Made by a program: the position numbers and the translations under genes. The notes beneath the pieces were generated by a model that saw only the letters and a program-made list of their open reading frames with translations, made no database searches and was not told the DNA's origin. Positions 27,269 to 35,108 of a stretch of 64,000 bases of DNA are shown here, piece after piece (the first letter of the stretch is position 1; each line of letters opens with the position of its first letter). Origin of the DNA: Saprospiraceae bacterium (GTDB lineage Bacteria > Bacteroidota > Bacteroidia > Chitinophagales > Saprospiraceae). The stretch is from assembly GCA_026129545.1 (NCBI GenBank), contig JAHCHX010000002.1:682001-746000 (forward strand), read 5' to 3'.

Positions 27269-27919
27269 CTATTCAATTTTTTGCCCCACATATTTCATGT
27301 AACGCCACAACCCAAGCCAAGCCGGGCAGATTTCCAGCATTTCCGTTCTGAATTTCGACTGCAAAAACGGCAGCAAGTGCGCTTCCATGCGGACGTGGTT
27401 TTTGCCCATCCACCATCGGAAGGCTCCGCTCGGCGTGTCGTGAAAATCCACGACAGCGATGCGCCCGCCGGGTTTCAGGTCTTTCCAAGCCTGCTCGATA
27501 GCGACTTCCCAGCCGGGATTGAACATGGTGAGCGCGTAGGAGAACAGCACCAGGTCGGGCGCCTCGGTCAGCTTGAGCGGGGTAGCGCCATAAGCCTGCT
27601 CAAAGAGCTGCAAACGCCGCGAAAAGCGCGACATGGCCTTTGTGGTCTGCTCCAGCATATCGGGCGACACATCCACGCCCATCAATCGGAGGTTGGGATG
27701 CCATTTCGCCAACAGACGCAAATTGTGTCCTGTACCGCAGCCTATCTCCAGTAAAGACTGCTGGATGTGGTCGGCTATGGGCAACTGGCGCAGCAAAGCC
27801 TTGCGCCCAAAGAGGAACGACCACCGCGTGGCATCGTACGCCGCGGCGTGCCACCGATAATAGTGGCGCATGGCTTCCGGCTGGGAAATAGAGGAATCGC
27901 CTTTCATGGAAAAGTTCAT
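27269..27919 (-). CDS. btaB: Betaine-lipid N-methyltransferase, BtaB-like
   Basis: 216-residue AdoMet methyltransferase with motif I LLEIGCGTGHN, acidic VDVSPDM and a Leu-rich motif near 120-160. It lies 55 bases after a BtaA-like gene on the same strand; BtaA and BtaB together make diacylglyceryl-trimethylhomoserine (DGTS), BtaB doing three N-methylations. Assignment as BtaB rests on that pairing and on general likeness, since class I methyltransferases are hard to tell apart. Start could be Met1 (27919) or Met5. Confidence 0.75.
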   Translation of the reverse strand: MNFSMKGDSSISQPEAMRHYYRWHAAAYDATRWSFLFGRKALLRQLPIADHIQQSLLEIGCGTGHNLRLLAKWHPNLRLMGVDVSPDMLEQTTKAMSRFSRRLQLFEQAYGATPLKLTEAPDLVLFSYALTMFNPGWEVAIEQAWKDLKPGGRIAVVDFHDTPSGAFRWWMGKNHVRMEAHLLPFLQSKFRTEMLEICPAWLGLWRYMKYVGQKIE

Positions 27920-27974
27920 TTTTGTGAGTGCATAAGGCGATACAAGAATTCAGCAATCGTCAAAAAAGCCGCAA

Positions 27975-29135
27975 TCACATCGTGCCGACCCATGTGCCAG
28001 CATAGGTGCCCACGCGGTCGTTGGCCTGCGACCATGCAGCCGCGTCGAGGTCGAATCGCACCCGCTCTCGCACGAACGCGGGCAAAAAATTAGGCTCGAA
28101 CGATGCCGTGCGGAACAACACCTTGGCGCCCGGTGCGGCATTTCCAAAAATCAGCCGCCACTCTTCTTCCAAAGCCGGGCGGCGGCGACGTGCCGCCAGC
28201 CAGTCTTGATGGTCGAGCAGCACAAAATGGGTATATTGGCCGGGGTGCTTGCTCAGAAAATCAGACAGAGAGCCATTGTGCGTCTCGATTCGGTCGGCGC
28301 GACTCGCCAAAGTGTCAAAATGTTCGGGACGCAGATAATTCGGGCAACAATCCAGCTCATAGCGACCAAAAAAGTACAATTTCCAGAAATAATTGTCCGA
28401 CATCGGCAGCCGCGTGAACACATGGCGCAGGCATTGGCGGATGTAGCCGAACAACCCGTCAGGGAAAATAGCGGCAGCCAAATGTTGCTGGCTTTTCGGC
28501 ACGCCGAGCATACTCTGCACCAAGTGCTGCTGCACAAGCCATTGCACGAAGCGATTGAGGAAAAGCGGCTCCAGCTGCTCGTACCACTCCAACTGCTCCT
28601 CCACGCTCTGCGACTCCAGTAAGCGATGCGTGAGCCGGGCCGCTTCTGGCCGACTGAGCAGCCACTTGCGGATAATCCAAGCCACCGTGCCGCTGCTGCC
28701 GTGCCAATAAAAGGACTTGCGCAAGCCTCTGGTGCTGAAATAATGCAGGTTTCTTTCCCAGAAATTAGCCGAGTAGAGGTCGGGCAAGCGCGGGCGGATT
28801 GCCTCGTAGAAAACATCACGCGCCTGCGGGGCCACCCCATGCCCCATAAACTGGAACAACGTGGCGTGGTCAGTGTGCTGCAACAAAGCAATTTTCAGGT
28901 GAAGCAGCGCATTCTGGCGCGGGTTGATGTCAACACAATGCACTTCGCCGGGTTCATCGAGCAAGTAATCGAGCGCGTTGCAGCCAGCGCTGGTCAGCAT
29001 GACGACGCGGCTATTCTCATTCAAGCCCAGCAAACGACGGTCACAGCGGGGGTCTTCCCAACAAGTGTTGTAAACAAGGCTATTGCCGTGAATCTGGCGA
29101 AATACTTTTTCGTTGATGGTATGCGCTATGCCCAT
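27975..29135 (-). CDS. btaA: AdoMet:diacylglycerol 3-amino-3-carboxypropyl transferase, BtaA-like
   Basis: 386 residues of the DUF3419/BtaA family. The N-terminus reads QIHGNSLVYNTCWEDPRCDRRLLGL, the family hallmark, then VVMLTSAGCNALDYLL and EVHCVDINPRQNALLHLK, an AdoMet-binding Rossmann fold. BtaA transfers the aminocarboxypropyl group of AdoMet to diacylglycerol, the first step of betaine lipid (DGTS) synthesis. Membrane-associated. A -7 box lies 55 bases upstream; the BtaB-like gene follows directly, so this is a two-gene operon. Confidence 0.88.
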   Translation of the reverse strand: MGIAHTINEKVFRQIHGNSLVYNTCWEDPRCDRRLLGLNENSRVVMLTSAGCNALDYLLDEPGEVHCVDINPRQNALLHLKIALLQHTDHATLFQFMGHGVAPQARDVFYEAIRPRLPDLYSANFWERNLHYFSTRGLRKSFYWHGSSGTVAWIIRKWLLSRPEAARLTHRLLESQSVEEQLEWYEQLEPLFLNRFVQWLVQQHLVQSMLGVPKSQQHLAAAIFPDGLFGYIRQCLRHVFTRLPMSDNYFWKLYFFGRYELDCCPNYLRPEHFDTLASRADRIETHNGSLSDFLSKHPGQYTHFVLLDHQDWLAARRRRPALEEEWRLIFGNAAPGAKVLFRTASFEPNFLPAFVRERVRFDLDAAAWSQANDRVGTYAGTWVGTM

Positions 29136-29189
29136 GAGTGAGAGGGGGAAAAAACTAAGAATCGTACGAAACAGATGTTTTCAGGGCGG

Positions 29190-29197
29190 CAAATGTA
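29190..29197 (-). promoter_or_regulatory. Candidate -7 box for btaA-btaB
   Basis: TACATTTG on the minus strand, 55 bases before the btaA ATG. Confidence 0.5.
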
Positions 29198-29282
29198 GAA
29201 CGCCTTTGCGGACTTGGCGGGTATCTAAGGATTAGGAAAAGGTTAAGTCTGACGAAATTGCGCAGAAACATCCGTCAAGCCC

Positions 29283-29359
29283 TACATCGGAACCAACCCT
29301 CTCACGAAAAGCATCATCGCGCCACGCCTGCTCGGTCAAAAGACACAAGCAGGGCGAAA
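29283..29359. repeat. Repeat family E, unit 1 (right half)
   Basis: A 77-base unit from TACATCGGAACCAACC to GCAGGGCGAAA, repeated with a period of 135 bases at 29418. It holds only the right hairpin arm GCTCGGTCAAAAGACACAAGC without its first and last base counted separately. Confidence 0.8.
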
Positions 29360-29388
29360 GCATCCTCCTTGCTTGGGCTTCCCGCCGC

Positions 29389-29494
29389 GCTTGTGTCTTC
29401 TGACCAAGCGCAAAGCGTACATCGGAACCAACCCTCTCACGAAAAGCATCATCACGCCACGCCTGCTCGGTCAAAAGACACAAGCAGGGCGAAA
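29389..29494. repeat. Repeat family E, unit 2 (complete hairpin)
   Basis: Arms at 29389-29409 and 29465-29485, left starting GCTTGTGTCTTCTGACC, pair over 21 bases with two mismatches around a loop of 55. The loop contains the TACATCGG core shared with unit 1. It ends 56 bases before the first GIY-YIG start. Confidence 0.8.
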
Positions 29495-29550
29495 AACCAA
29501 TATCTCCTCGTTTTTGGAAGGGCGACTTGTTTATCTTTATCTCCTGAAAA

Positions 29551-29919
29551 ATGAAAAACCTCCACGAATACTTCGTTTACACCACGACCAATCCCAACCG
29601 AACGGCGCTCTACGTCGGCGTGACGAACGATGTCGCCGCTCGTTTGGTGGAGCACTATGCCAACCGAGGCAAACCCGATTCTTTCGCCGGAAAATACTAC
29701 TGCTACTGCCTGATTTATCTCGAATCGTACCAGTACGTCAACGATGCCATCGCCCGCGAAAAAGAATTGAAAGGCTGGCTGCGCGAAAAGAAAGATGCCC
29801 TGATTGACAGTTTCAACCCGCAGCGAAAATTCCTCAACGTCGAATGGTGCGGCGAGTGGCCGCCACAATACATCTGGAAGGATTACTACGAATCGCTCCG
29901 CAAGCCGAAAAAGGAATGA
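29551..29919 (+). CDS. GIY-YIG endonuclease-like protein, paralogue 1
   Basis: 122 residues: a free-standing GIY-YIG domain with a short C-terminal tail. Motifs: VYT (9-11) and YVG (21-23), Arg31, His35, catalytic metal-binding Glu70 (AREKEL) and Asn89. Such small proteins of the YhbQ/UPF0213-like group are single-strand or structure-specific nucleases where tested. A second gene at 30479 shares the domain without gaps. Repeat family E lies directly upstream and a 23-bp hairpin directly downstream, so the gene sits in a repeat-bounded cassette. Confidence 0.88.
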   Translation: MKNLHEYFVYTTTNPNRTALYVGVTNDVAARLVEHYANRGKPDSFAGKYYCYCLIYLESYQYVNDAIAREKELKGWLREKKDALIDSFNPQRKFLNVEWCGEWPPQYIWKDYYESLRKPKKE

Positions 29920-29938
29920 AATCACTCTTTCCACCCCA

Positions 29939-29988
29939 CTACGTTGTCATCCTAATCCGCCAGCCGGCGGATCAGGATGACAACGTAG
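29939..29988. repeat. Long hairpin after GIY-YIG gene 1
   Basis: Arms of 23 bases starting CTACGTTGTCATCCT, one mismatch, loop AGCC. It starts 20 bases after the stop and may act as terminator and as a mobile-type palindrome. Confidence 0.85.
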
Positions 29989-30134
29989 AGAGGTAAGAGG
30001 AATGCAAAAACCGTCACCCGCCTGACAGAACTACGCTGCATTGGGGGAGGCGGCTTGGCGGTGCGAAGGGGCCACTCAATTTTGGCAGCAGAAAATGTCT
30101 CCGCATGATTTTCAGACGTTCCGCAATTTACCGC

Positions 30135-30142
30135 TAACTTTG
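30135..30142 (+). promoter_or_regulatory. Candidate -7 box for the antitoxin-like gene
   Basis: TAACTTTG, 21 bases before the ATG at 30163. Confidence 0.5.
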
Positions 30143-30162
30143 AAGCCAAAATTGCTTGACCT

Positions 30163-30354
30163 ATGACATTTACAGTCGAAATATTGGACAATCATGCTCA
30201 GAATGTTCTCCGCGAATTGGAGCAAATGCGCGTAATTCGGCTTTCGCGCCAGCAGGCGAAACCTGCGGTTACGGCGACTAAGAAAAAAGAGTTCAAAACG
30301 ACGCGGCTAGACACACGCGGCTTCAAATTCAATCGCGAAGAAGCCAGTTTTTAG
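30163..30354 (+). CDS. Orphan antitoxin-like small protein
   Basis: 63 residues. The opening (MTFTVEILDNHAQNVLRELE) and the ending (LDTRGFKFNREEASF) resemble the short antitoxin-like proteins that precede PIN or RelE toxins in Bacteroidota. A toxin reading frame would be expected to overlap or follow, but the gene is followed within 12 bases by repeat family F sequence and no toxin frame is found. It is either a remnant of a toxin-antitoxin pair or a free-standing regulator. Assignment is by general likeness only. Confidence 0.5.
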   Translation: MTFTVEILDNHAQNVLRELEQMRVIRLSRQQAKPAVTATKKKEFKTTRLDTRGFKFNREEASF

Positions 30355-30371
30355 AACAGCTTACTCCGCTT

Positions 30372-30425
30372 TTTTGTCCTGTTGTAAACATCTGTCCACT
30401 CCAAGTCGGGCAGCCTGCCAAAGAA
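30372..30425 (+). repeat. Repeat family F, partial unit upstream of GIY-YIG gene 2
   Basis: TTTTGTCCTGTTGTAAACATC, then TCC-CTCCAAGTCGGGCAGCCTGCC, matches the first half of the array at 30844-31245 with several changes. With the array it brackets GIY-YIG gene 2. Confidence 0.7.
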
Positions 30426-30478
30426 ACATAGACTCACTTCGGCGTAAATCAGAATCGCTTTAAAACCAACAATTAAGC

Positions 30479-30811
30479 ATGAAACGTGAATACAACTTCT
30501 GGGTCTATATCCTCACCAACTGGAAAAAGACAGTGCTCTACGTCGGCATGACAAACGACTTGGCCGCCCGCCTGAAAGAACACTACGACAACCGAGGTAA
30601 AAAAGAAACTTTCGCAGGGCGATATTATTGCTACAACTTGGTTTACTACGAATGGTATCAATATGTGCTGAATGCCATCGCCCGCGAGAAAGAAATCCAA
30701 AACATGACGCGGGAAAAGAAAAACGCCCTCATCGAAGAAGTAAATCCCGACTGGAAATTTTTCAACACGGAAATTTGTGGGCATTGGCCGCCCTTGTTTG
30801 AAGGACGGTAG
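30479..30811 (+). CDS. GIY-YIG endonuclease-like protein, paralogue 2
   Basis: 110 residues, colinear with the gene at 29551: VYI (9-11), YVG (21-23), Arg31, His35, Glu70 (AREKEI) and Asn89, all at identical positions. Catalytic residues are intact. It is flanked on the left by a partial family F unit and on the right, 32 bases after the stop, by three tandem F units. The arrangement resembles REP-associated nuclease or transposase genes that sit among the palindromes they may act on, but any functional link is inference. Confidence 0.88.
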   Translation: MKREYNFWVYILTNWKKTVLYVGMTNDLAARLKEHYDNRGKKETFAGRYYCYNLVYYEWYQYVLNAIAREKEIQNMTREKKNALIEEVNPDWKFFNTEICGHWPPLFEGR

Positions 30812-30843
30812 TTTTTTGCTCCGCTCTCTCACTCGCTTGTCCT

Positions 30844-31245
30844 GTTGTAAACATCTGTCCGCTCTACGTCGGGCAACCTGCGAGGGGAAAAGCCGACCGA
30901 GAGCCTGTTCCGCGATTCGGACCGATGTTTACAACAGGACAACCGAGTGGGAAAGCATCGTCTCTTATTCGGTTGTCATGTTGTAAACATCTGTCCGCTC
31001 TACGTCGGGCAACCTGCGAGGGGAAAGCCGAGCGAGAGCCTGTTCCGCGATTCGAACGGATGTTTACAACAGGACAACCGAGTGGGAAAGCATCGTCTCT
31101 TATTCGGTTGTCATGTTGTAAACACCTGTCCGCTCTACGTCGGGCAACCTGCGAGGGGAAAAGCCGACCGAGAGCCTGTTCCACGATTCGGACCGATGTT
31201 TACAACAGGACAACCGAGTGGGAAAGCATCGTCTCTTATTCGGTT
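30844..31245. repeat. Repeat family F: three tandem hairpin units of 135-136 bp
   Basis: Units start at 30844, 30980 and 31115 with GTTGTAAACA(T/C)CTGTCC. Within each, that start pairs with ...GATGTTTACAAC about 85 bases on, and AGGACAACCGA pairs with TCGGTTGTCAT at the end, so each unit folds into two hairpins. Copies are nearly identical, implying recent amplification. There are no spacers, so it is not CRISPR. Confidence 0.9.
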
Positions 31246-31271
31246 CTGCCTTGCTTGGTCTTCCCCGCCGC

Positions 31272-31385
31272 GCTTGTGTCTTTTGACCAAGCGCAAAGCG
31301 TACAACGAAATCAACCTTCCGCACCAAACTTCATGATAAAGCAAGGTCACACTCTACTCTTCCTGCTTGGTCAAAAGACACAAGC
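31272..31385. repeat. Repeat family E, unit 3
   Basis: Perfect 21-base arms at 31272-31292 and 31365-31385 (GCTTGTGTCTTTTGACCAAG and one more base). The right arm and following AGCAGGGCGAAAGCATC run into the 5' region of the NagZ gene. Confidence 0.85.
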
Positions 31386-31468
31386 AGGGCGAAAGCATCG
31401 AGCGAACGAAGCATCTCCCCCTTTCCCAACTTTTCCCCACCTTTACGGTCAAAAAACGACCGTTTCCC

Positions 31469-34400
31469 GTGTATCGAATCATCCTGACTTCCCTGATTTT
31501 CAGCGCCTTGCTCGCATTGTCGGCAAATTGGCCACATCATCCCTTTGATTTTTCCCGAAGTCTTGACCCCCGCGAAGGGCAGTGGGTAGATTCCGTGTTC
31601 AACGCCCTAAGCGAAGAGGAGCGCCTCGGCCAACTCTTTATGCTGCGCGCCCACGCGGACAAGGACACGGCCTACGAGCGGCAGGTGGAGGATTTGATTC
31701 GGCGCTACCGGCCCGGCGGTTTGTGTTTTTTCAACCCCACGCTCGTCGGCACGGTGGAGAAGCAGGCCGAACTCACCAATCGCTACCAAGCCGCCAGCCC
31801 GCGCGTGCCGCTCATGATTGCGGGCGACTACGAAAATGGTCTCGGAATGCGCTACCGCTCCAGCGCCATCTCCTACCCCCGCGCCATGATGCTCGGCGCG
31901 GTGCAGGACAACAAACTGATTTACGACATGGGGCGCGATATCGCCCGCCAATGCCGCCGCCTCGGGGTACAGGTCAACTTCGCGCCCGACGTGGACGTGA
32001 ACAACAACGCAGCGAACCCGGTCATCAACGAGCGCTCCTACGGCGAAGACCGCGCAAACGTGACGGCCAAAGCCTTTCAGTACATGATGGGCTTGCAGGA
32101 CGGCGGGGTACTCGCCTGCGCCAAACATTTCCCCGGTCACGGCGACACGGACATGGACTCGCATTTCGACCTGCCGCTCATCGCGCACGCTCGCGAGCGG
32201 CTCGACAGCATCGAGTTGTTCCCCTTCCGCGCGCTCTCGCAGGCGGGCGTGGGGTCGGTCATGGTGGCGCATTTGAGCGTGCCAGCGTTGGACAATCGCG
32301 AGAACCGCCCGACGACGTTGAGCCAGCCGACGATTCAAAATTTGCTGCGCGAGGAAATTGGTTTTGAAGGGCTTGTCTTCACCGACGCGATGGAAATGCA
32401 AGGCGTGACCAAACATTTCAAACCCGGCGATGCCGACGTGGAGGCACTCCGCGCTGGCAACGACATCGTGCTGCTGCCCGAAAATGTGGATGCGGCCATG
32501 AGCGCCGTGAAAGCCGCTATTGCCGATGGAAGGCTCGACCGCAACCGGCTCCACGCGAGTGCCAAGCGCGTGCTACGCGCCAAATACCGCCTCGGCCTCA
32601 CCCAACCCCAGCGCGTGGAACTCGCCAACCTCCGCCGCGACCTCAACACGCCGGAATTCCTCGTGCTGAAACGCCGCCTCATCGCCCACGCGCTCACGCT
32701 CGTGCGCGACCAGCCTAATCTCACGGGATTCCAGAATGTGGAAAAATACAAAATCGCGTCGCTGGCTTTGGGCGACACGGCGCGGACGATTTTCCAAACT
32801 TATTGCGGCTACTACGCGCCTGTGACGCATTTCAACGCAGGGAAAGAAATTGATTCCACGCTGACCGCCAAGTTGTTGGACACGTTGCGCCAATTCGACG
32901 TGGTGCTCGTGAGTTTCCACGGCACCCGCACGCGGGCATCGGACAATTACGGCTTAACGGACAGCCAAGTTCAATTTGTGGACAAATTGAACAAGGTGAC
33001 GACGGTGGCCGTGACGATGTTCGGCAGTCCGTACAGCCTAAAATACTTTGATGAAATTCCGGTGTTGCTGCAAGCCTACACCGAAGACGCTCCCGCGCAG
33101 GAACTGGCGGCGCAAAGCCTTTTTGGCGCAAACGATTTGTCGGGAAAATTGCCCGTGACGGCCTCTGCGGCGGCGAAATTCGGGCAGGGCATTCAAAAAA
33201 CATTTCCCCAAAAAAGAATGGGCTACGACCTCCCGGAAGCGGTTGGCATGAGCAGCGACACGCTTTTGATGATGGAGGTCTTGGTGGAAGAACTCATCCG
33301 CACGGGCGCAGCGCCGGGCTGCCAAATCCTCGTGGCGAAAGACGGGAAAATCGTGTGGCACAAGGCTTATGGGCATTTTACTTATCCTGAGTTCGCCAAC
33401 CAGAAGGTTAGCGATACTCCCACGCTCGCCAACCAGAAGGTTGGCGGTACAAGTAACGCCAACCTTCCGGTTGGCGAACAACCTACGCCCGTGACAACCG
33501 AGACGATTTACGACCTCGCCTCGATTACAAAGGTGGCGGCTTCCACAATTTCGACGATGAAGTTGGTGGAAAACGGCCAACTCGACCTCGATTCGACGAT
33601 GGCTTGTTATGTGCCGGAGTTGTTGAAAACTGATAAAAAATCATTAAAGGTCAGGGAGATACTCGCGCACCACGCGGGACTGGTGGCGTGGATTCCGTTC
33701 TACAAATTCACGTTGGAAAACGGCTTGCCCGACGCGCACATTTACCACCGCGAACGCGACCACGACTCGGAATACGCCGTCGCGCCGGGAATGTTTATGG
33801 AAAACAAAAGGGTGGACTGGATGTGGGACACGATTTTCAGAAGTCCATTGGGCGAAAAACGCTACAAGTACTCGGATTTGGGGCTGTATCTCACGGCACG
33901 TGCCATTGAGCGAACGAGCGGTTTGGCTGTGAATCAATTTGCGGAGCAAAATTTCTACCGCCCGCTCGGTCTCGCCACCATGACTTACAACCCGTGGCAA
34001 AAAGGCCTCGCCCCACGCTGCGCCCCGACTGAACAAGATGCTTATTTCCGCCATCAAAAAATACAAGGATACGTCCACGACATGGGCGCGGCGATGCTCG
34101 GCGGGGTGAGCGGCCATGCGGGTTTGTTCTCGAACGCGAACGATTTGGCGCGGCTGTTCCAGATGTTGTTGAATGGGGGCAGCTACGGTGGCCAGCAATT
34201 TCTGAAACCCGAAACGGTGCGGCAGTTCACCACGCGCTACGAGCGCAGCACGCGGCGCGGCATTGGCTTCGACATGAAGGAATTGAACGAAAAAGAAAGC
34301 CAGAACATGAGCCCGCTGGCTGGGCCGAACACCTTTGGGCACCTCGGCTTCACCGGCACCTGCGTCTGGGCTGACCCGGATAAAAACCTGATTTTCATAT

Positions 34401-34501
34401 TTTTATCCAACCGGACTTACCCGACGATGGAGAACAACAAGTTGGGCGATGGGAATTACAGGCCGAAGTTGCAGGGGGTTGTGTATCGGGCTATGAAGTG
34501 A
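31469..34501 (+). CDS. Secreted beta-N-acetylhexosaminidase (GH3, NagZ-like) fused to a beta-lactamase-like domain
   Basis: About 1010 residues. A signal anchor (RIILTSLIFSALLALSA) precedes a GH3 domain (about 30-360) with KHFPGHGDTDMDSH, the NagZ His/Asp dyad loop, and FTDAMEMQGV with the nucleophile Asp. After a C-terminal GH3 sandwich, residues about 600-1000 form a serine beta-lactamase/D-Ala peptidase fold: LASITK (SxxK) and YSD (YxN-like). This fusion is known in Bacteroidota and suggests trimming of peptidoglycan in the periplasm. Start is uncertain: GTG at 31469 is used; a TTG at 31367 lies inside repeat E. An in-frame palindrome triplet lies in the second domain. Confidence 0.88.
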   Translation: MYRIILTSLIFSALLALSANWPHHPFDFSRSLDPREGQWVDSVFNALSEEERLGQLFMLRAHADKDTAYERQVEDLIRRYRPGGLCFFNPTLVGTVEKQAELTNRYQAASPRVPLMIAGDYENGLGMRYRSSAISYPRAMMLGAVQDNKLIYDMGRDIARQCRRLGVQVNFAPDVDVNNNAANPVINERSYGEDRANVTAKAFQYMMGLQDGGVLACAKHFPGHGDTDMDSHFDLPLIAHARERLDSIELFPFRALSQAGVGSVMVAHLSVPALDNRENRPTTLSQPTIQNLLREEIGFEGLVFTDAMEMQGVTKHFKPGDADVEALRAGNDIVLLPENVDAAMSAVKAAIADGRLDRNRLHASAKRVLRAKYRLGLTQPQRVELANLRRDLNTPEFLVLKRRLIAHALTLVRDQPNLTGFQNVEKYKIASLALGDTARTIFQTYCGYYAPVTHFNAGKEIDSTLTAKLLDTLRQFDVVLVSFHGTRTRASDNYGLTDSQVQFVDKLNKVTTVAVTMFGSPYSLKYFDEIPVLLQAYTEDAPAQELAAQSLFGANDLSGKLPVTASAAAKFGQGIQKTFPQKRMGYDLPEAVGMSSDTLLMMEVLVEELIRTGAAPGCQILVAKDGKIVWHKAYGHFTYPEFANQKVSDTPTLANQKVGGTSNANLPVGEQPTPVTTETIYDLASITKVAASTISTMKLVENGQLDLDSTMACYVPELLKTDKKSLKVREILAHHAGLVAWIPFYKFTLENGLPDAHIYHRERDHDSEYAVAPGMFMENKRVDWMWDTIFRSPLGEKRYKYSDLGLYLTARAIERTSGLAVNQFAEQNFYRPLGLATMTYNPWQKGLAPRCAPTEQDAYFRHQKIQGYVHDMGAAMLGGVSGHAGLFSNANDLARLFQMLLNGGSYGGQQFLKPETVRQFTTRYERSTRRGIGFDMKELNEKESQNMSPLAGPNTFGHLGFTGTCVWADPDKNLIFIFLSNRTYPTMENNKLGDGNYRPKLQGVVYRAMK
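33394..33476 (+). repeat. Three in-frame palindromes inside the NagZ/beta-lactamase gene
   Basis: Three 20-base palindromes of the form CGCCAACC-nnnn-GGTTGGCG start at 33394, 33427 and 33457 (spacings 33 and 30, both multiples of three). They add about 28 residues (FANQKVSDTPTLANQKVGG and so on) to a loop between HKAYGHFTYPE and TETIYDLASITK, just before the SxxK motif. Confidence 0.85.
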
Positions 34502-35060
34502 ACTCGACGAACTCGTAGATTTCTGCCAAGGTCATGCTGGTGTCGAACATCGGCAGAGTTACTTTTTCTTCCGGCTGGATGAAGATTTGAATGTCCCACG
34601 AAGCATCGTCACGGCGCGAGAAGAACTCAACGACCATTTTTTCGGAATGAACAATCAAATAATGCTGTAAGGTTGGCAATGAGGTATATTCCCTGAATTT
34701 GTCAAACCTGTCGCGGTCATAAGAATCTTTGGAGGCCACTTCGACCAGAAAAACTGGTTTGTCAATCACATAAGGGTCGTTGCAATCTTTGGCTTTTGCA
34801 ACGACGAAATCAGGATAGCGATAAACTCCTTTGGGGGCGGTCATCACTTTGATATCTTCAGCGAAGGTCCGATACCCCTTTTCGCGCAGCACTCTGCGCA
34901 GTTTTTCAATCCAGTTTTGGACGATTTCGTTCGAGTTTAAAGATTCACCTGGCATAGGCAGCAATTTTCCAAAGTAATACTCGTGCCGTGTCTCGGAGTG
35001 TTTTTCCAACTCGAGATATTCTTCGGCAGTGAGCAATTGTTCGGCAGCAGAGATATTCAT
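34491..35060 (-). CDS. Uma2-family (DUF820) putative endonuclease
   Basis: 189 residues of the Uma2 family, a PD-(D/E)xK-like fold abundant in cyanobacteria and Bacteroidota. YLELEKHSETRHEYYFGKL, RYPDFVVAKA (catalytic Asp) and FLVEVASKDSYDRDRFDKFREY (ExK-like) are the typical blocks. Function is not established. Its 3' end overlaps the convergent NagZ/beta-lactamase gene by 11 bases. A -7 box is 17 bases upstream. Confidence 0.85.
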   Translation of the reverse strand: MNISAAEQLLTAEEYLELEKHSETRHEYYFGKLLPMPGESLNSNEIVQNWIEKLRRVLREKGYRTFAEDIKVMTAPKGVYRYPDFVVAKAKDCNDPYVIDKPVFLVEVASKDSYDRDRFDKFREYTSLPTLQHYLIVHSEKMVVEFFSRRDDASWDIQIFIQPEEKVTLPMFDTSMTLAEIYEFVEFTS

Positions 35061-35076
35061 GTGCTGAAATTTTTTA

Positions 35077-35084
35077 CAAAAGTA
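35077..35084 (-). promoter_or_regulatory. Candidate -7 box for the Uma2 gene
   Basis: TACTTTTG on the minus strand, 17 bases before the ATG at 35060. Confidence 0.5.
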
Positions 35085-35108
35085 ACGTAAATCGCCGATG
35101 CATCCGCC

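Larger units (their letters stand above)
29136..29550. other. Intergenic region with repeat family E
   Basis: 415 bases between btaA and the first GIY-YIG gene. It is dominated by two family E units; short reading frames over them have no support as genes. Confidence 0.6.

Noticed and set aside
29373..29807. Frame running through repeat E into the first GIY-YIG gene in another phase
   Set aside because: It overlaps the true GIY-YIG gene out of frame and its first part translates the hairpin unit.
30844..31245. CRISPR array
   Set aside because: Units of 135-136 bp are directly adjacent with no unique spacers and no cas genes.
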